From NCBI GenBank assembly GCA_001899305.1, contig MKWL01000003.1:25580-89579 (forward strand): 64,000 bases of DNA. The letters run 5' to 3'. This document shows, one piece after another, positions 54,621-63,801 of this stretch. The position numbers were made by a program, and so were the translations under genes. The DNA comes from Thiobacillus sp. 0-1251. GTDB taxonomy: Bacteria > Pseudomonadota > Gammaproteobacteria > Burkholderiales > Thiobacillaceae. The notes under the pieces are model-generated. The model saw only the letters and a list, made by a program, of their open reading frames with translations. It ran no database searches and was not told where the DNA came from. The first letter of the stretch is position 1. Every line of letters starts with the position of its first letter.

Positions 54621-55086
54621 AGACCCTGTCTGCGGTATGCAAGTCAGCCGGGATTCCTTTGCCATGGAGCATTTGGGCATCCATTACGCCTTCTGCTCGC
54701 AGCAGTGTCAGGATCGGTTCAAGGCGAACCCGCATCTTTATATCGGTGTTCCAGGCAAGCAGGCACCCAAACAGAAGGGCCTTGAAGTCATCAAGCAACG
54801 GCGTTTCCGCCTGGAACAGCCGTTGACCGATGAGGAGGTGGCCATCCTTGCCAAAGAGTTGGGTGCTATGATGGGCATCCAGTCCATGGAAGTTACTGGC
54901 GACACCCTTTCCATCACCTATGACTTGTTGCAGGCGACCGCCGAACAGATTGAAGCGCGCATCGGAGAAGTCGGGGGGCTGCTCGGAACAGGATGGGCAG
55001 AGCGTTTGCAGCGCGGCTTTGTCCATTACGTTGAGGAATGTGAGGCAGGCAATCTGGAAGTCACGCCGCATCGAGGGCATCACTAG
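54604..55086 (+). CDS. YHS-domain protein
   Basis: The 160-residue protein starts at ATG 54604 with AGGAGG 6 bases upstream. The N-terminal YHS-type domain (DPVCGMQVSRDSFAMEHLGI, YAFCSQQCQDRFKANPHLYI) is a short metal-binding unit common beside copper ATPases. A second half (FRLEQPLTDEEVAILAKELG, IEARIGEVGGLLGTGW) reads like an HMA-like fold without its Cys pair. The start overlaps the CopB-type ATPase end. It probably delivers copper to, or senses it for, that pump; this is inference. It is the last cargo gene before the conjugation operon. Confidence 0.85.
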   Translation: MDDTIEDPVCGMQVSRDSFAMEHLGIHYAFCSQQCQDRFKANPHLYIGVPGKQAPKQKGLEVIKQRRFRLEQPLTDEEVAILAKELGAMMGIQSMEVTGDTLSITYDLLQATAEQIEARIGEVGGLLGTGWAERLQRGFVHYVEECEAGNLEVTPHRGHH

Positions 55087-55444
55087 ACTGCGTTGTGTGC
55101 CGACGTCTTGGCCCTAACACCAACTGTAGGCAGGGAGACTCGGTACGAAGATTGTCTGCGTCAAAGCAGGGAGGCAGGAGTCGGCCCGTCCACCCTAGAG
55201 CCAGAAGGCTGAAGTGGACTACCCCGGGTTCAGTAGGCATTCCGGGCCTATGCATCGCCTCGAAAGCCAGCAGACTTTGATCTGCTCTATACATGTTTTC
55301 TCCATCAGCCGGGCAGTTGCTGGCTGCGTCGCAACGGCCGATGTAAATGCGATACTGTGATGGTGACCTTCCCGGGATCTATCGAAAACTCACCCAAGCG
55401 TAGGTGGGCGTATCCCGATCGTGCCTGTGCGGTGTCGCTGTGAA
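55087..55444. other. 358-bp spacer between cargo and conjugation genes
   Basis: No convincing open frame is present. It separates right-reading cargo from the left-reading trb operon, so both transcripts run into it. I see no clear terminator with a T-run. Confidence 0.5.
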
Positions 55445-55672
55445 TCACTCCTTCCTGGACTTCCTGAATCCCCGATCCCGCGACATGAACGCTTCAAGCA
55501 TATGCGGGATCAATGTCGCAACCTCAACCGGCTCGCCATAGGTCTGAGCATGCAGCGCGGCGTAGCGCTCCAGCTCTGTCTTCAACACCACGCTCAAGAT
55601 GATGGTCATCTTTACCGTCTCGGTCTTCGGCAGCGGCCCCAGCCGCAGCAGCTTGCTGGTGGACTCAGTCAT
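55445..55672 (-). CDS. DUF2274-domain protein downstream of trbI
   Basis: The 75-residue protein matches the small DUF2274 family: LLRLGPLPKTETVKMTIIL, then LKTELERYAALHAQ and LIPHMLEAFMSRDRGFRK. Such proteins are regularly encoded directly after trbI in Tn4371-like elements, suggesting a conjugation-linked role. The ATG overlaps the trbI stop (ATGA). It is the last gene of the left-reading operon in the window. Confidence 0.85.
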   Translation of the reverse strand: MTESTSKLLRLGPLPKTETVKMTIILSVVLKTELERYAALHAQTYGEPVEVATLIPHMLEAFMSRDRGFRKSRKE

Positions 55673-56949
55673 TGCGACGCTCCCCTCTGGAAGAACAGCG
55701 GCTGGTACGGCCGCAGGATCAGATCCTTGTTCACCATGACCCGCACCGGGAAACCGGGCCGGATGGTGAGCGTCGGCTGGATACTCACGTTGCGTTTGGT
55801 GACTTCCTGGCCGACCTGGTTCACGGTGTCCTGCGCGCTCTGGCGAACGGCGATGGTGACGCTACCGGTGCCGCCGTTGTTGCTGGGTGCTGCCAGCTCG
55901 GCACCGACTCCAAGCAGCGTGGACAACGCCGCACCTGCAAGGATGCGATCCCAATGCCAATCGACGCCATCCTCCAGCCCGGCATAGCCCGCCGGGTCGA
56001 TGCCGGGCAATCGGTCGAGCGAAATCGACGAAGTATCGGGCAGGATCAGCCGCGTCCACACTAGCAGCACGCGCCGCTGACCGAATGAAACCTGACTGTC
56101 GTAGCGGCCGATCAGCCGCGAGCCCTGCGGAATCAGCAGGAAACGACCCGTAGCCGTATCGTAGACCGCTTCCGTCACATTGGCGATGACCTGCCCCGGC
56201 AGGTCGGAATTGATCCCCGTCACCAGCGCCGCCGGAATAATGGTGCCCGCCATCACCTGGTAGGGCGAGGACGGGGGGTGCAGGCTGGCCGAATTGCCGG
56301 TGACACTGTCGCCCTCATTGGCGACGAAGGCCTGTTTATGCGCCTGCTGGTTCTGCACCGCCGTCGGATCGGCAGGCTGTGTGGATACCGCTGCCATCGG
56401 ATTGAACGGCTGATTGCCCGAGACGGACTCGGGCATGGCCATACTCGCAGTGGGCGACGGTGATGCCTTCACCGCACTGCTGCTCCGAAAGAACACGGCA
56501 GCGCGTGCTGCCTCCTCGGCATCGCCTGGCTGCGCCATGTGCCCGGACTGCGCGGGATGGGTGTACCCGCCGGTGTTGGCATTGTGCTGCGCATGCACGA
56601 TGGCGGGCCCCAGGTCACCCGGCAACGGCTCGCCCAATACAGGTGCTAGTTTTGGTGGGAGCGGCAGCTTGGAATAGTCCGTTGGCAACTGGTCGAGGTG
56701 ATCGGTATGCGCGACGCGATCCACGTTGTACAGCTCGGTGGCGTGATTGCGATCACGTTGGTGCGGTTGCAAGGACCATAGCGTAGCCCCCAGGATGATC
56801 GCGCCCAGTGTTCCCGCGAGCACGACCAGCATGCGCCGGTTGAGCCGCGTGACCGGACGCGGCGGCGCGCGCAAACTCAAGGTGTCCGGGTCGACCTTAT
56901 TCGTCCCGTCGGGTGGAGATTGTGGCGTGGCTGGCGTGCTCATGTTCAA
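55669..56949 (-). CDS. trbI: Conjugal transfer protein TrbI (VirB10-like)
   Basis: The 426-residue protein has a cytoplasmic start, one membrane helix (MLVVLAGTLGAIILGATLW, about residues 40-58) and a Pro-rich linker. The C-terminal VirB10/TrbI beta-barrel domain follows (AGTIIPAALVTGINSDLPGQ, ATGRFLLIPQGSRLIGRYDS). It spans both membranes as the core scaffold of the type IV secretion channel. It overlaps trbG by 4 bases. Confidence 0.94.
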   Translation of the reverse strand: MNMSTPATPQSPPDGTNKVDPDTLSLRAPPRPVTRLNRRMLVVLAGTLGAIILGATLWSLQPHQRDRNHATELYNVDRVAHTDHLDQLPTDYSKLPLPPKLAPVLGEPLPGDLGPAIVHAQHNANTGGYTHPAQSGHMAQPGDAEEAARAAVFFRSSSAVKASPSPTASMAMPESVSGNQPFNPMAAVSTQPADPTAVQNQQAHKQAFVANEGDSVTGNSASLHPPSSPYQVMAGTIIPAALVTGINSDLPGQVIANVTEAVYDTATGRFLLIPQGSRLIGRYDSQVSFGQRRVLLVWTRLILPDTSSISLDRLPGIDPAGYAGLEDGVDWHWDRILAGAALSTLLGVGAELAAPSNNGGTGSVTIAVRQSAQDTVNQVGQEVTKRNVSIQPTLTIRPGFPVRVMVNKDLILRPYQPLFFQRGASQ

Positions 56950-57959
56950 TGACTCCGCGCCGTGCTGACCACGCCATCGGTGCGCTCGATGCGCACCACA
57001 GCGGCCTTGTCCGTGCCCAGCCGCAACTCAGCCGCACCGAACAGCCGATCCACCACGTAGTAGGGAGAACGGAAGCGGTAGTTGACGAGCTGGCCATCGC
57101 CCTGCTGCCCGATCACGAACAGCGGCGGCAGCTCGCCCTGCGCGATGCCGGCGGGGAACTGGATATAGACGCGCTCGCCATCATCGAACGCACGCAGCGG
57201 TTTCCACGGCGGACTGTCGCCGGTGATCGCGTAGCGGAACCTGATCTGTTGCAGCGACAAGCCCGAGTCCACCGGCGCCGCCGCTTGGGCCATCTGCGCC
57301 CGTTTCTGTAACGCCAGCATGCGGTCCTTCGGGTAATCCCACGAGACGGAGGCCATCCACGCCTGCGGCGTCGACGACAGTTCGAGCAGGTAGGTACGGC
57401 GGTTGGTGGTGATGACCAGATTGGTCTTCAAGCCGACGCGCGTGGGCTTCACGAGTATGTTCACGCGCAGACTGGCACCTGCGCCGCTGGTCGTGTCGCC
57501 CACGATCCAGCGCACCGTGTCGCCGGCCGAAACGGTCACCAGTTCCTCGCCCTGCTGCAAGGTGATGACGGTGACACGACCGGGACTCGTATAGAGCTGA
57601 TACAGCGCGCCATCGCTGTAGGGCCAGACCTGGATCGCGTTGATGTAGCCCTCTCGGCTCGGTGGCACGCGCGCTTCGTCGTTGGCGCGCGCCACATCGG
57701 CCTTCCCGTCGGGTGGTTCGGCGACCGGCTTGTCCTCGGGCGTATTACCCAAAGGTTTCAACTGCCCGGGTAGCGGCAGGGGTTTGGGTACTTCGACCAC
57801 CTCGATGGGCTTGGGCGGCTCCGGCAGCGCGTGCGCCGCGATGGGGTCGTCCAGCGTGATGTCCGGCGGCGGTTTGCCGTGCGTGGCGCAGCCGGTGAGA
57901 GTTGCCAGGGTGGCACTCAGGATCAGTGGCAATAGGGAATGACGGATTGGGGTTTTCAT
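56946..57959 (-). CDS. trbG: Conjugal transfer protein TrbG (VirB9-like)
   Basis: The 337-residue protein has a lipoprotein-like signal (LSATLATLTGC) and a Pro/Glu-rich linker. The C-terminal TrbG/VirB9 domain includes QVWPYSDGALYQLYTSPGRV near its start and LRFRYAIT-like sequence later, ending VVRIERTDGVVS. It joins TrbI and an outer-membrane lipoprotein in the core complex of the mating channel. The start and stop overlap its neighbours trbF and trbI by 4 bases. Confidence 0.94.
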   Translation of the reverse strand: MKTPIRHSLLPLILSATLATLTGCATHGKPPPDITLDDPIAAHALPEPPKPIEVVEVPKPLPLPGQLKPLGNTPEDKPVAEPPDGKADVARANDEARVPPSREGYINAIQVWPYSDGALYQLYTSPGRVTVITLQQGEELVTVSAGDTVRWIVGDTTSGAGASLRVNILVKPTRVGLKTNLVITTNRRTYLLELSSTPQAWMASVSWDYPKDRMLALQKRAQMAQAAAPVDSGLSLQQIRFRYAITGDSPPWKPLRAFDDGERVYIQFPAGIAQGELPPLFVIGQQGDGQLVNYRFRSPYYVVDRLFGAAELRLGTDKAAVVRIERTDGVVSTARSH

Positions 57960-58663
57960 GGATGTGGGGTTCCTTCGGTTGCGTCGTATTCACGGCTCCA
58001 GGACAGGCCGTTGACATAAATGCCCAGCGGGTTCTTGCGCAGCTGCGCTTCGGTGCGCGGCGGTTGCAGCACGATGGACAGCACAGCCGTCCAGCGCTCG
58101 GTGCCAGAGAGCGAACCATTCACATAGGTGCGCTCGATCCAGCGCACCTGGAACGACGACGGGCTGGCGCGCACCACGCTGGTGATCTCCACTGCTGTCG
58201 AGGCCTGTCCTACGCGCGCGAACGGATCGTTGCTGCGTGCATAGTCGTTCAGCGTGGCCGCGCCTGTATCCGTGGTGTAGGTGTAGGCTTCGAGCCAGTT
58301 CTGCCGCACCACGATGGGGTCGATCGACAGCGAGCGCACGTCGGTGAGGAAGCGCGCCAGGTGGTAGGCGATCTGCGCGTCGTTCGGCTTGTACGGCGTG
58401 GCCGCTTCGCCGACTGCACGCACCTGACCGCCGGTGGCCACTTCGACCACATAGGGCGTGACGATGGACTGCGCCGAACGCCACACCAGCCCGCCCGCCA
58501 TCAGCAAGGCGAGCGACAGGCAGCCGAAGGCCATCAGCCGCCAGTTTTTCGCCTGCACGCGCGCACTGCCGATGCGCTGGTCCCAAACCTGCGCGGCGGC
58601 CTGATAGGGGGTGACGGGCTCGGGCGTGTCCGAGTAGCGCACCTGCGGTCGTTTGAATCGCAT
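57956..58663 (-). CDS. trbF: Conjugal transfer protein TrbF (VirB8-like)
   Basis: The 235-residue protein starts with a short cytoplasmic part (MRFKRPQVRYSDTPEPVTPY, then QAAAQVWDQRIGSARVQAKN), one membrane helix (MAFGCLSLALLMAGGLVW) and a periplasmic VirB8-type domain (FQVRWIERTYVNGSLSGTER). ATG 58663 is used because it gives this standard layout; the frame stays open far upstream only across trbL. It is an inner-membrane assembly factor of the channel. Confidence 0.94.
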   Translation of the reverse strand: MRFKRPQVRYSDTPEPVTPYQAAAQVWDQRIGSARVQAKNWRLMAFGCLSLALLMAGGLVWRSAQSIVTPYVVEVATGGQVRAVGEAATPYKPNDAQIAYHLARFLTDVRSLSIDPIVVRQNWLEAYTYTTDTGAATLNDYARSNDPFARVGQASTAVEITSVVRASPSSFQVRWIERTYVNGSLSGTERWTAVLSIVLQPPRTEAQLRKNPLGIYVNGLSWSREYDATEGTPHP

Positions 58664-58689
58664 GGACTGATCTCCGTTAGAGTTGATCT

Positions 58690-60051
58690 TCAAGGGTTCG
58701 AATCGTCGCGCAGGCTCGGGCTGGCGCCGCCGCCGCCGTGATCGCCTGAGCGCAGGGTGTGTGCCGCCGTGGTGGCTGCATGGCTCACTTGCTGTTTGCG
58801 CCGCATTCGGCTGGCCCAGGCAGGCTCTGCCGCAGGGGGGCTGGCTGCGGCCGTATCGGCCGATTCGATAGCACTGTCTGCCGCCGCAGGCGCAGCGGCC
58901 TCCGCGACGAAGTTCGCCACGCGGTCCTTGACCGCTTTTGCACCGGCTGCGACGCGCTGGCCGACCGCACCAGCACCGCTCCTGGCCACATTGGCGAGGC
59001 CAGCCCCTGCGGCACGAACACCACCCGACCCGGAAGCCGCAGCACCCGTCTGGTAGGCAGACTTCGCGCCGCTGGCCATCGCGCTGCTTGCACGTCCGGC
59101 CGATGCCGCTCCGCCGATGGCGGCGCGTGTCGCACCCGGCACCATGCGTGCACCGGCCGCTACCGCCGCACCCCCGGTGGCAATAGCCGCACCCCCGGCC
59201 ACCGCCAGACCCGCCGCACCCAGCGCCGTGCCGGCCGCCGCACCGGCGCCGAGCTGCGGTGCGCCTGAAACAAGACCCGTCGCAATCCCCGGCCCGAAGA
59301 TCCCGAGTCCCAGCATCGCCAGCGAAGCGAGCATGATGGTCAGCGCCAGGTCGATCGAGGGCGCGGTGCCGGGCGGTGTCTGAAACTGTGCAAACAGTCC
59401 GGTGCCGATGCCGACGATCACCGCCAGCACCAGTACCTTGATGCCAGACGACACCACATTGCCCAGCACCCGTTCGGCGAGGAACGCGGTCTTGTTCCAC
59501 AACGCGAACGGCACCAGCACGAAGCCCGCGAGTGTGGTCAGCTTGAATTCGATCAGCGTGACGAAGAGCTGCACCGCGAGCACGAAGAAGCTCACGATCA
59601 CCACCAGCCAGGCGAGAAACAGCACCGAGATGACATCGAGGTTCGCGAACACCTCGGGGAAGCCGGTAAGGTTGCTGATCTGCGCCATGATCGGTTGCGC
59701 CGCATCGACGCCGACCTTGGCCAGGTGGCCCGGATGCAGAAACTGTGCCTGGCTCAGCGTGGAACCCGACGCCACCATCCCGAGTCCGGCAAACGAATTG
59801 AACAGGATGCCTGCCAGATTGTTGAAGTTGCCGATGATGAAGGCGAAGGCGCCGACATAGAGCGTCTTCTTGATCAGCCTGCCGATCACGTCTTCGCCGC
59901 CCATCGCCCAGAACAGCCCCGCCAGCGTCATGTCGATCACCACCAGCGTGGCGGTGAGGAACGCCACCTCGCCATGCAGCAGGCCGAAACCCGAGTCGAT
60001 GTAGTGCGAGAAGACATCGAGGAAATGGTCGATGACCGACAGGTTGTTCAT
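58690..60051 (-). CDS. trbL: Conjugal transfer protein TrbL (VirB6-like)
   Basis: The 453-residue protein has several membrane segments in its first 280 residues (ATLVVIDMTLAGLFWAMGG, LFLAWLVVIVSFFVLAVQLF, MLASLAMLGLGIFGPGIATG). A long Ala/Gly-rich, low-complexity C-terminal tail follows, as usual for TrbL. It forms the inner-membrane part of the DNA path. It lies 26 bases upstream of trbF and 3 bases after the eexN-like gene. Confidence 0.92.
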   Translation of the reverse strand: MNNLSVIDHFLDVFSHYIDSGFGLLHGEVAFLTATLVVIDMTLAGLFWAMGGEDVIGRLIKKTLYVGAFAFIIGNFNNLAGILFNSFAGLGMVASGSTLSQAQFLHPGHLAKVGVDAAQPIMAQISNLTGFPEVFANLDVISVLFLAWLVVIVSFFVLAVQLFVTLIEFKLTTLAGFVLVPFALWNKTAFLAERVLGNVVSSGIKVLVLAVIVGIGTGLFAQFQTPPGTAPSIDLALTIMLASLAMLGLGIFGPGIATGLVSGAPQLGAGAAAGTALGAAGLAVAGGAAIATGGAAVAAGARMVPGATRAAIGGAASAGRASSAMASGAKSAYQTGAAASGSGGVRAAGAGLANVARSGAGAVGQRVAAGAKAVKDRVANFVAEAAAPAAADSAIESADTAAASPPAAEPAWASRMRRKQQVSHAATTAAHTLRSGDHGGGGASPSLRDDSNP

Positions 60052-60054
60052 GAC

Positions 60055-60318
60055 TCAGTCTTTCGGTGCAGAAGCGGGTGCAGCCGGTGGCGTTGGCGTG
60101 TATGGCGTGCCGCTGCCCATGAAGCGCCGCCGCGTGGCCTCACTCGCCTTGTTGCACAGGGCGTCCCCCACCTTGTCGTGGTCGGCCTTGCACTGCGCGT
60201 GGACTTCCTTCAGGCGCGCAGGGTTCGCCAGCAGCGATTCAACGGTGTCGGTCGGTGCCGGCTTGTTGCACGCGGCGAGCAGCAGGGTGCAGGCGAGGGT
60301 GGTCAGGATGGTTTTCAT
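60055..60318 (-). CDS. EexN-family entry-exclusion-like lipoprotein
   Basis: The 87-residue protein has a lipobox (LACTLLLAAC, Cys 17) and the EexN pattern SLLANPARLKEVHAQCKADH, then two more Cys. A Pro/Ala tail includes GSGTPYTP. Such proteins lie between trbJ and trbL in related elements and are thought to reduce redundant mating between cells carrying the same element. It is in the expected position here, 9 bases after trbJ. Confidence 0.85.
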   Translation of the reverse strand: MKTILTTLACTLLLAACNKPAPTDTVESLLANPARLKEVHAQCKADHDKVGDALCNKASEATRRRFMGSGTPYTPTPPAAPASAPKD

Positions 60319-60327
60319 ATGAGTTCC

Positions 60328-61056
60328 TCAGTTGCCGTAGAAGTTGACGGGAGATGGCGTATAAGGTGTGCCGGTGCCATGGAAGCGGTTGCGTACCTCG
60401 GCGGCACGCGCATGCACCGCGACCTGACGCGCCTGTTCGAGGGCGACGGCGCGGTCTTGCGTAAGCTGGAGTTGTTGCGCCTGGATCGCCTGCCGGGCCT
60501 GCAGGGCCAGTAACTGGTTCGTCGCTTGGGTGGCCTGCAAGGCGCCCACCGCCGACTGGCTGTTGTTCACGAGGTCGCTCAAGGTCTGCTCGTCGGAAGC
60601 GAAGTTCTGTACCGACTGCGACTGCACCTCGGCCGCGGTACGCAGTGCCTCCAGTGCGTTCTGCCAATGCTGGCTGGCGTCGAGCGCCATCTGGTTTGCC
60701 GGGGTCGATGCGGTGTAGGCAGCGGGATAGAGCTGCGCGAACTGGGTCTCCATCTGCGTCAGGTTCAATGACAGCCCCTGCGCCTGCTGCAGCAACTGGT
60801 TCGTCGCGGACAGCGCAGATTGCAGTTGATTGAGCGCGCTGAAGGGGAGACTGGTCAGGTTCCTCGCCTGATTGGTCAGCATTTGCGCTTCGTTCTGCAG
60901 CTGCTGGATCTGGTTGTTGATCTGTTGCAGAGTACGGGCGGCGGTCAGGATGTTCTGCACGAGATTGGCCGGATCGATCACCACCCATTGCGCCTGTGCT
61001 GCGGGCATCACGGTCATGAGAATGGCGGCGGTGATGGCAAGCAGGGTTTTTTTCAT
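60328..61056 (-). CDS. trbJ: Conjugal transfer protein TrbJ (VirB5-like)
   Basis: The 242-residue protein has a signal peptide (LLAITAAILMTVMPAAQA) and a long helical coiled-coil domain rich in Gln (TLQQINNQIQQLQNEAQMLT), with the family start WVVIDPANLVQNI. It ends in TGTPYTPSPVNFYGN; the GTPYTP motif recurs in the neighbouring EexN-like protein. It is a minor pilus or adhesion component. It overlaps trbE by 4 bases. Confidence 0.93.
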   Translation of the reverse strand: MKKTLLAITAAILMTVMPAAQAQWVVIDPANLVQNILTAARTLQQINNQIQQLQNEAQMLTNQARNLTSLPFSALNQLQSALSATNQLLQQAQGLSLNLTQMETQFAQLYPAAYTASTPANQMALDASQHWQNALEALRTAAEVQSQSVQNFASDEQTLSDLVNNSQSAVGALQATQATNQLLALQARQAIQAQQLQLTQDRAVALEQARQVAVHARAAEVRNRFHGTGTPYTPSPVNFYGN

Positions 61057-63491
61057 GACGGATTCTCCTTGGGAACGGACGGGACGAACGGGAACGACGG
61101 GATCAGGTCGGCGGCCCAGGCTAGGCCGCGATGGCGCAGCCAGGCGGCGGCGAAGTCCGCAGGCGGCACCGACGCGGAAACGGCGTCGATGTCGCGCTGG
61201 TCCTCAGGTCTAGCCGCACCGGCAAACGCCAGCGTCACCGGCCCGAGCCCCAGATCGAAGACCCGATTGCCGAGTCGTGACTGGTAGTAGTAATCGCGCT
61301 TGGGCTGGGCCTGCGCCACGATCTCGATCTGCCGCGCATTGAGGCCGAAGCCTTCGTAGATGACGCGAATCTGCGGCTCGGTCGCCTGCGGATTGGGCAG
61401 GAAGATGCGGTTCACGCAGCTCTCGATAATGGCGGGCGCAATGCTGGAATCCTTGATGTCCGCCAGCGACTGCGTCGCGAAGATCACCGACACGTTCTTC
61501 TTGCGCAGCGTTTTCAGCCACTGGCGGATGCGCGCGGCGAACACCGGGTCGTCGAGGAACAGCCAGGCCTCGTCGAGGATCAACAATGTCGGGGCACCGT
61601 CGAGGCGTTCCTCGAAGCGCGCGAACAGGTAGCGCAGTACCGCCAGCGATGCCGCCTTGCTGTGCATCAGTTCTTCCATCTCGTACGCTTGCACGTCGGC
61701 GAAACCGAGCCGGTCATGATCGGCATCGAGTAGCTTGCCGTGCGCGCCACCCAGCACATAGGGTTGCAGCGCTTGGCGCAGTGCGTTCGATTGCAGCAGT
61801 ACGGATAATCCGGTCAGCGTGCGCTGATCGAGCGGCGCGCTGGCGAGACTGTTCAGCGACGACCATACGGACTCCTTCTCGTCCGGCCCGACAACCACGC
61901 CTTCGTGAATCAACAGGCCCTGGATCCACTCGGCCGCCCACGCCCGGTAGCTGTCCTGGTCGATGCGGGCCAGCGGCTGGAAGGCGATGGCGCCGTCCGC
62001 GCCCAGGTCGTAGTGCTCGCCGCCGAGCCCCAGCACGGTGGCGCGAATCGAACGCCCCATGTCGAAGGCGAAGATGCGCGATCCGGCATAGCGGCGGAAC
62101 TGCAAGGCCAGCGTCGCGAGCAACACCGATTTGCCCATGCCGATGGGGCCGACCACCAGCGTGTTGCCGACGTCGCCGATGTGCGTGACCAGCCGGAACG
62201 GCGTCGCGCCATCGGTGCGCGTCACGATCAGCGGCGGGCCGTCGAGGTGCGCATTACGCTCCTGCCCGGCCCACACGGCGGAGACCGGCATCATGTGCGC
62301 GAGGTTCAGGGTCGAGACGATGGGCTGGCGCACGTTGGCATAGGCGTGTCCCGGAATCGATGACAGCCAGGCATCGACCGCATTCAAGGTCTCGGGGATC
62401 GTCACGAAGCCACGGCCCTGAATGGTTCGCTCCACCGCGCGCAGCTTCTCGTCGGCAGCGGTCGCGTCGGAGTCGAGCACGGTGACGGTGGCCGTGACGT
62501 AGCCGAACGAAACCTGATCGCTGCCCAGTTCCTGCAAAGCGGCATCGGCATCGGACGCCTTGTTCGACGCATCGGAATCGACCAGCTGGCTCTCCTGCTG
62601 AAAGATGGTCTCGCGCAGCAGCGCCATGATGTTCTTGCGCTTGGCGAACCACTGGCGGCGCAAGCGTCCCAACTCGCGCTCGGCCTCGGCCTTGTCGAGG
62701 CACAAAAAGCGTGTGCTCCAGCGGTAGGCAAAGCCCAAGCGGTTGAGGTCGTCGAGCAGACCCGGCCAGGTCGAGGTCGGGAAGCCACGCACTGACACCA
62801 CGCGCAGATGTTGGCTCCCGAGCATCGGTGCGAGGCCACCCGTCAATGGCTCATCGGCCAGCAGCGCATCAAGGTGCATCGGCACCTCGGGCACCGCCAC
62901 CGGATGCCGACGGGTGGATACGCAGGCATGCAGGTAGGTCAGGGTCTGACCATCGTCGAGCCAGGCGATCTCCGGCATCACCCCTTCAAGCAGGCCGAAG
63001 ACGCGTTCGGTCTCCGACACGAAGCCCTCCAGCCGCTCGCGCCAATCCACGCCTTCGACCTTGCTGTTCTCGTACAGCAGCTTCGCGGCGCGGGCCGTCG
63101 ATTCCTCGGGTGGCAGGTACAGCAGCGTCAGGTGGTACGCGCTCTCGAAGTGGCTATCGGCCTCCTCGAACGCGGCGCGGCGCTCTTCATCGACCAGCCA
63201 GGACAGTGGCTCGGGGAACGTGGAATCCGGATAGTCCGCCGCTTCGCGCCGATCGGCCTCGACGAACAGTGCCCAGCCCGAACCAAGCCGGCGCAGCGCA
63301 TTGTTCAGCCGCGCCGAGGTCGCGACCAGTTCGCCCTGTGTCGCGCTGTCCAGATCCGGCCCGCGAAAGCGTGCCGTGCGCTGAAACGAACCATCCTTGT
63401 TCAACACGACGCCGGGCGCGACCAGTCCGGCCCAGGGCAGCCAGTCGGCCAGTAACGCGGGGCGCTTGCGGTATTCGGCGAGGTGCATCAT
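61053..63491 (-). CDS. trbE: Conjugal transfer ATPase TrbE (VirB4-like)
   Basis: The 812-residue ATPase powers pilus assembly and substrate transport. It has the CagE/TrbE/VirB N-terminal domain, a Walker A motif near residue 447 (VGPIGMGKSVLL), Walker B near 639 (LLILDEAWLFLDD) and the following TQSLADI stretch. ATG 63491 is chosen for AGGA 8 bases upstream and the usual short N-terminus (MMHLAEYRKRP). An extended frame further upstream overlaps trbD in another frame and is not used. Confidence 0.95.
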   Translation of the reverse strand: MMHLAEYRKRPALLADWLPWAGLVAPGVVLNKDGSFQRTARFRGPDLDSATQGELVATSARLNNALRRLGSGWALFVEADRREAADYPDSTFPEPLSWLVDEERRAAFEEADSHFESAYHLTLLYLPPEESTARAAKLLYENSKVEGVDWRERLEGFVSETERVFGLLEGVMPEIAWLDDGQTLTYLHACVSTRRHPVAVPEVPMHLDALLADEPLTGGLAPMLGSQHLRVVSVRGFPTSTWPGLLDDLNRLGFAYRWSTRFLCLDKAEAERELGRLRRQWFAKRKNIMALLRETIFQQESQLVDSDASNKASDADAALQELGSDQVSFGYVTATVTVLDSDATAADEKLRAVERTIQGRGFVTIPETLNAVDAWLSSIPGHAYANVRQPIVSTLNLAHMMPVSAVWAGQERNAHLDGPPLIVTRTDGATPFRLVTHIGDVGNTLVVGPIGMGKSVLLATLALQFRRYAGSRIFAFDMGRSIRATVLGLGGEHYDLGADGAIAFQPLARIDQDSYRAWAAEWIQGLLIHEGVVVGPDEKESVWSSLNSLASAPLDQRTLTGLSVLLQSNALRQALQPYVLGGAHGKLLDADHDRLGFADVQAYEMEELMHSKAASLAVLRYLFARFEERLDGAPTLLILDEAWLFLDDPVFAARIRQWLKTLRKKNVSVIFATQSLADIKDSSIAPAIIESCVNRIFLPNPQATEPQIRVIYEGFGLNARQIEIVAQAQPKRDYYYQSRLGNRVFDLGLGPVTLAFAGAARPEDQRDIDAVSASVPPADFAAAWLRHRGLAWAADLIPSFPFVPSVPKENPS

Positions 63492-63501
63492 GGGGTCGTC
63501 C

Positions 63502-63801
63502 TCACACGTCCAGCAACTGCCGGTGCTTGATGTGCCGAGCGAAGACCGCCATGAACTGCGCATCCACTCGCGCGCCCCACACGGCCAGCGAGTGCCCGAC
63601 GATCCACAGCACCATGCCGGGCAACCAGAGTTGCAGCCCGAGCCCAACGGCCGCGGCCAGCGTGCCGTTGGCAATCGCCACGGTGCGCGGCGCGCCACCC
63701 AGCAGAATCGGTTCGGTCAGCGAGCGATGCAGCGGAATCTCGAAGCCATTCGCGAAGCTCGCTGTATTAGTGGTTGGCGCATTCATGCCAGCCGCGTTCA
63801 T
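63502..63801 (-). CDS. trbD: Conjugal transfer protein TrbD (VirB3-like)
   Basis: The 99-residue protein has the VirB3 start EIPLHRSLTEPILLGGAPRT and a two-helix membrane hairpin (VAIANGTLAAAVGLGLQLWL, VLWIVGHSLAVWG). It is an inner-membrane partner of TrbE. The ATG at 63801 overlaps the trbC stop (ATGA); a second ATG five codons on is also possible. Confidence 0.92.
   Translation of the reverse strand: MNAAGMNAPTTNTASFANGFEIPLHRSLTEPILLGGAPRTVAIANGTLAAAVGLGLQLWLPGMVLWIVGHSLAVWGARVDAQFMAVFARHIKHRQLLDV

Noticed and set aside
55087-55444. Insertion-sequence remnant at the cargo/trb border
   Set aside because: No terminal inverted repeats or transposase-like frame could be made out.
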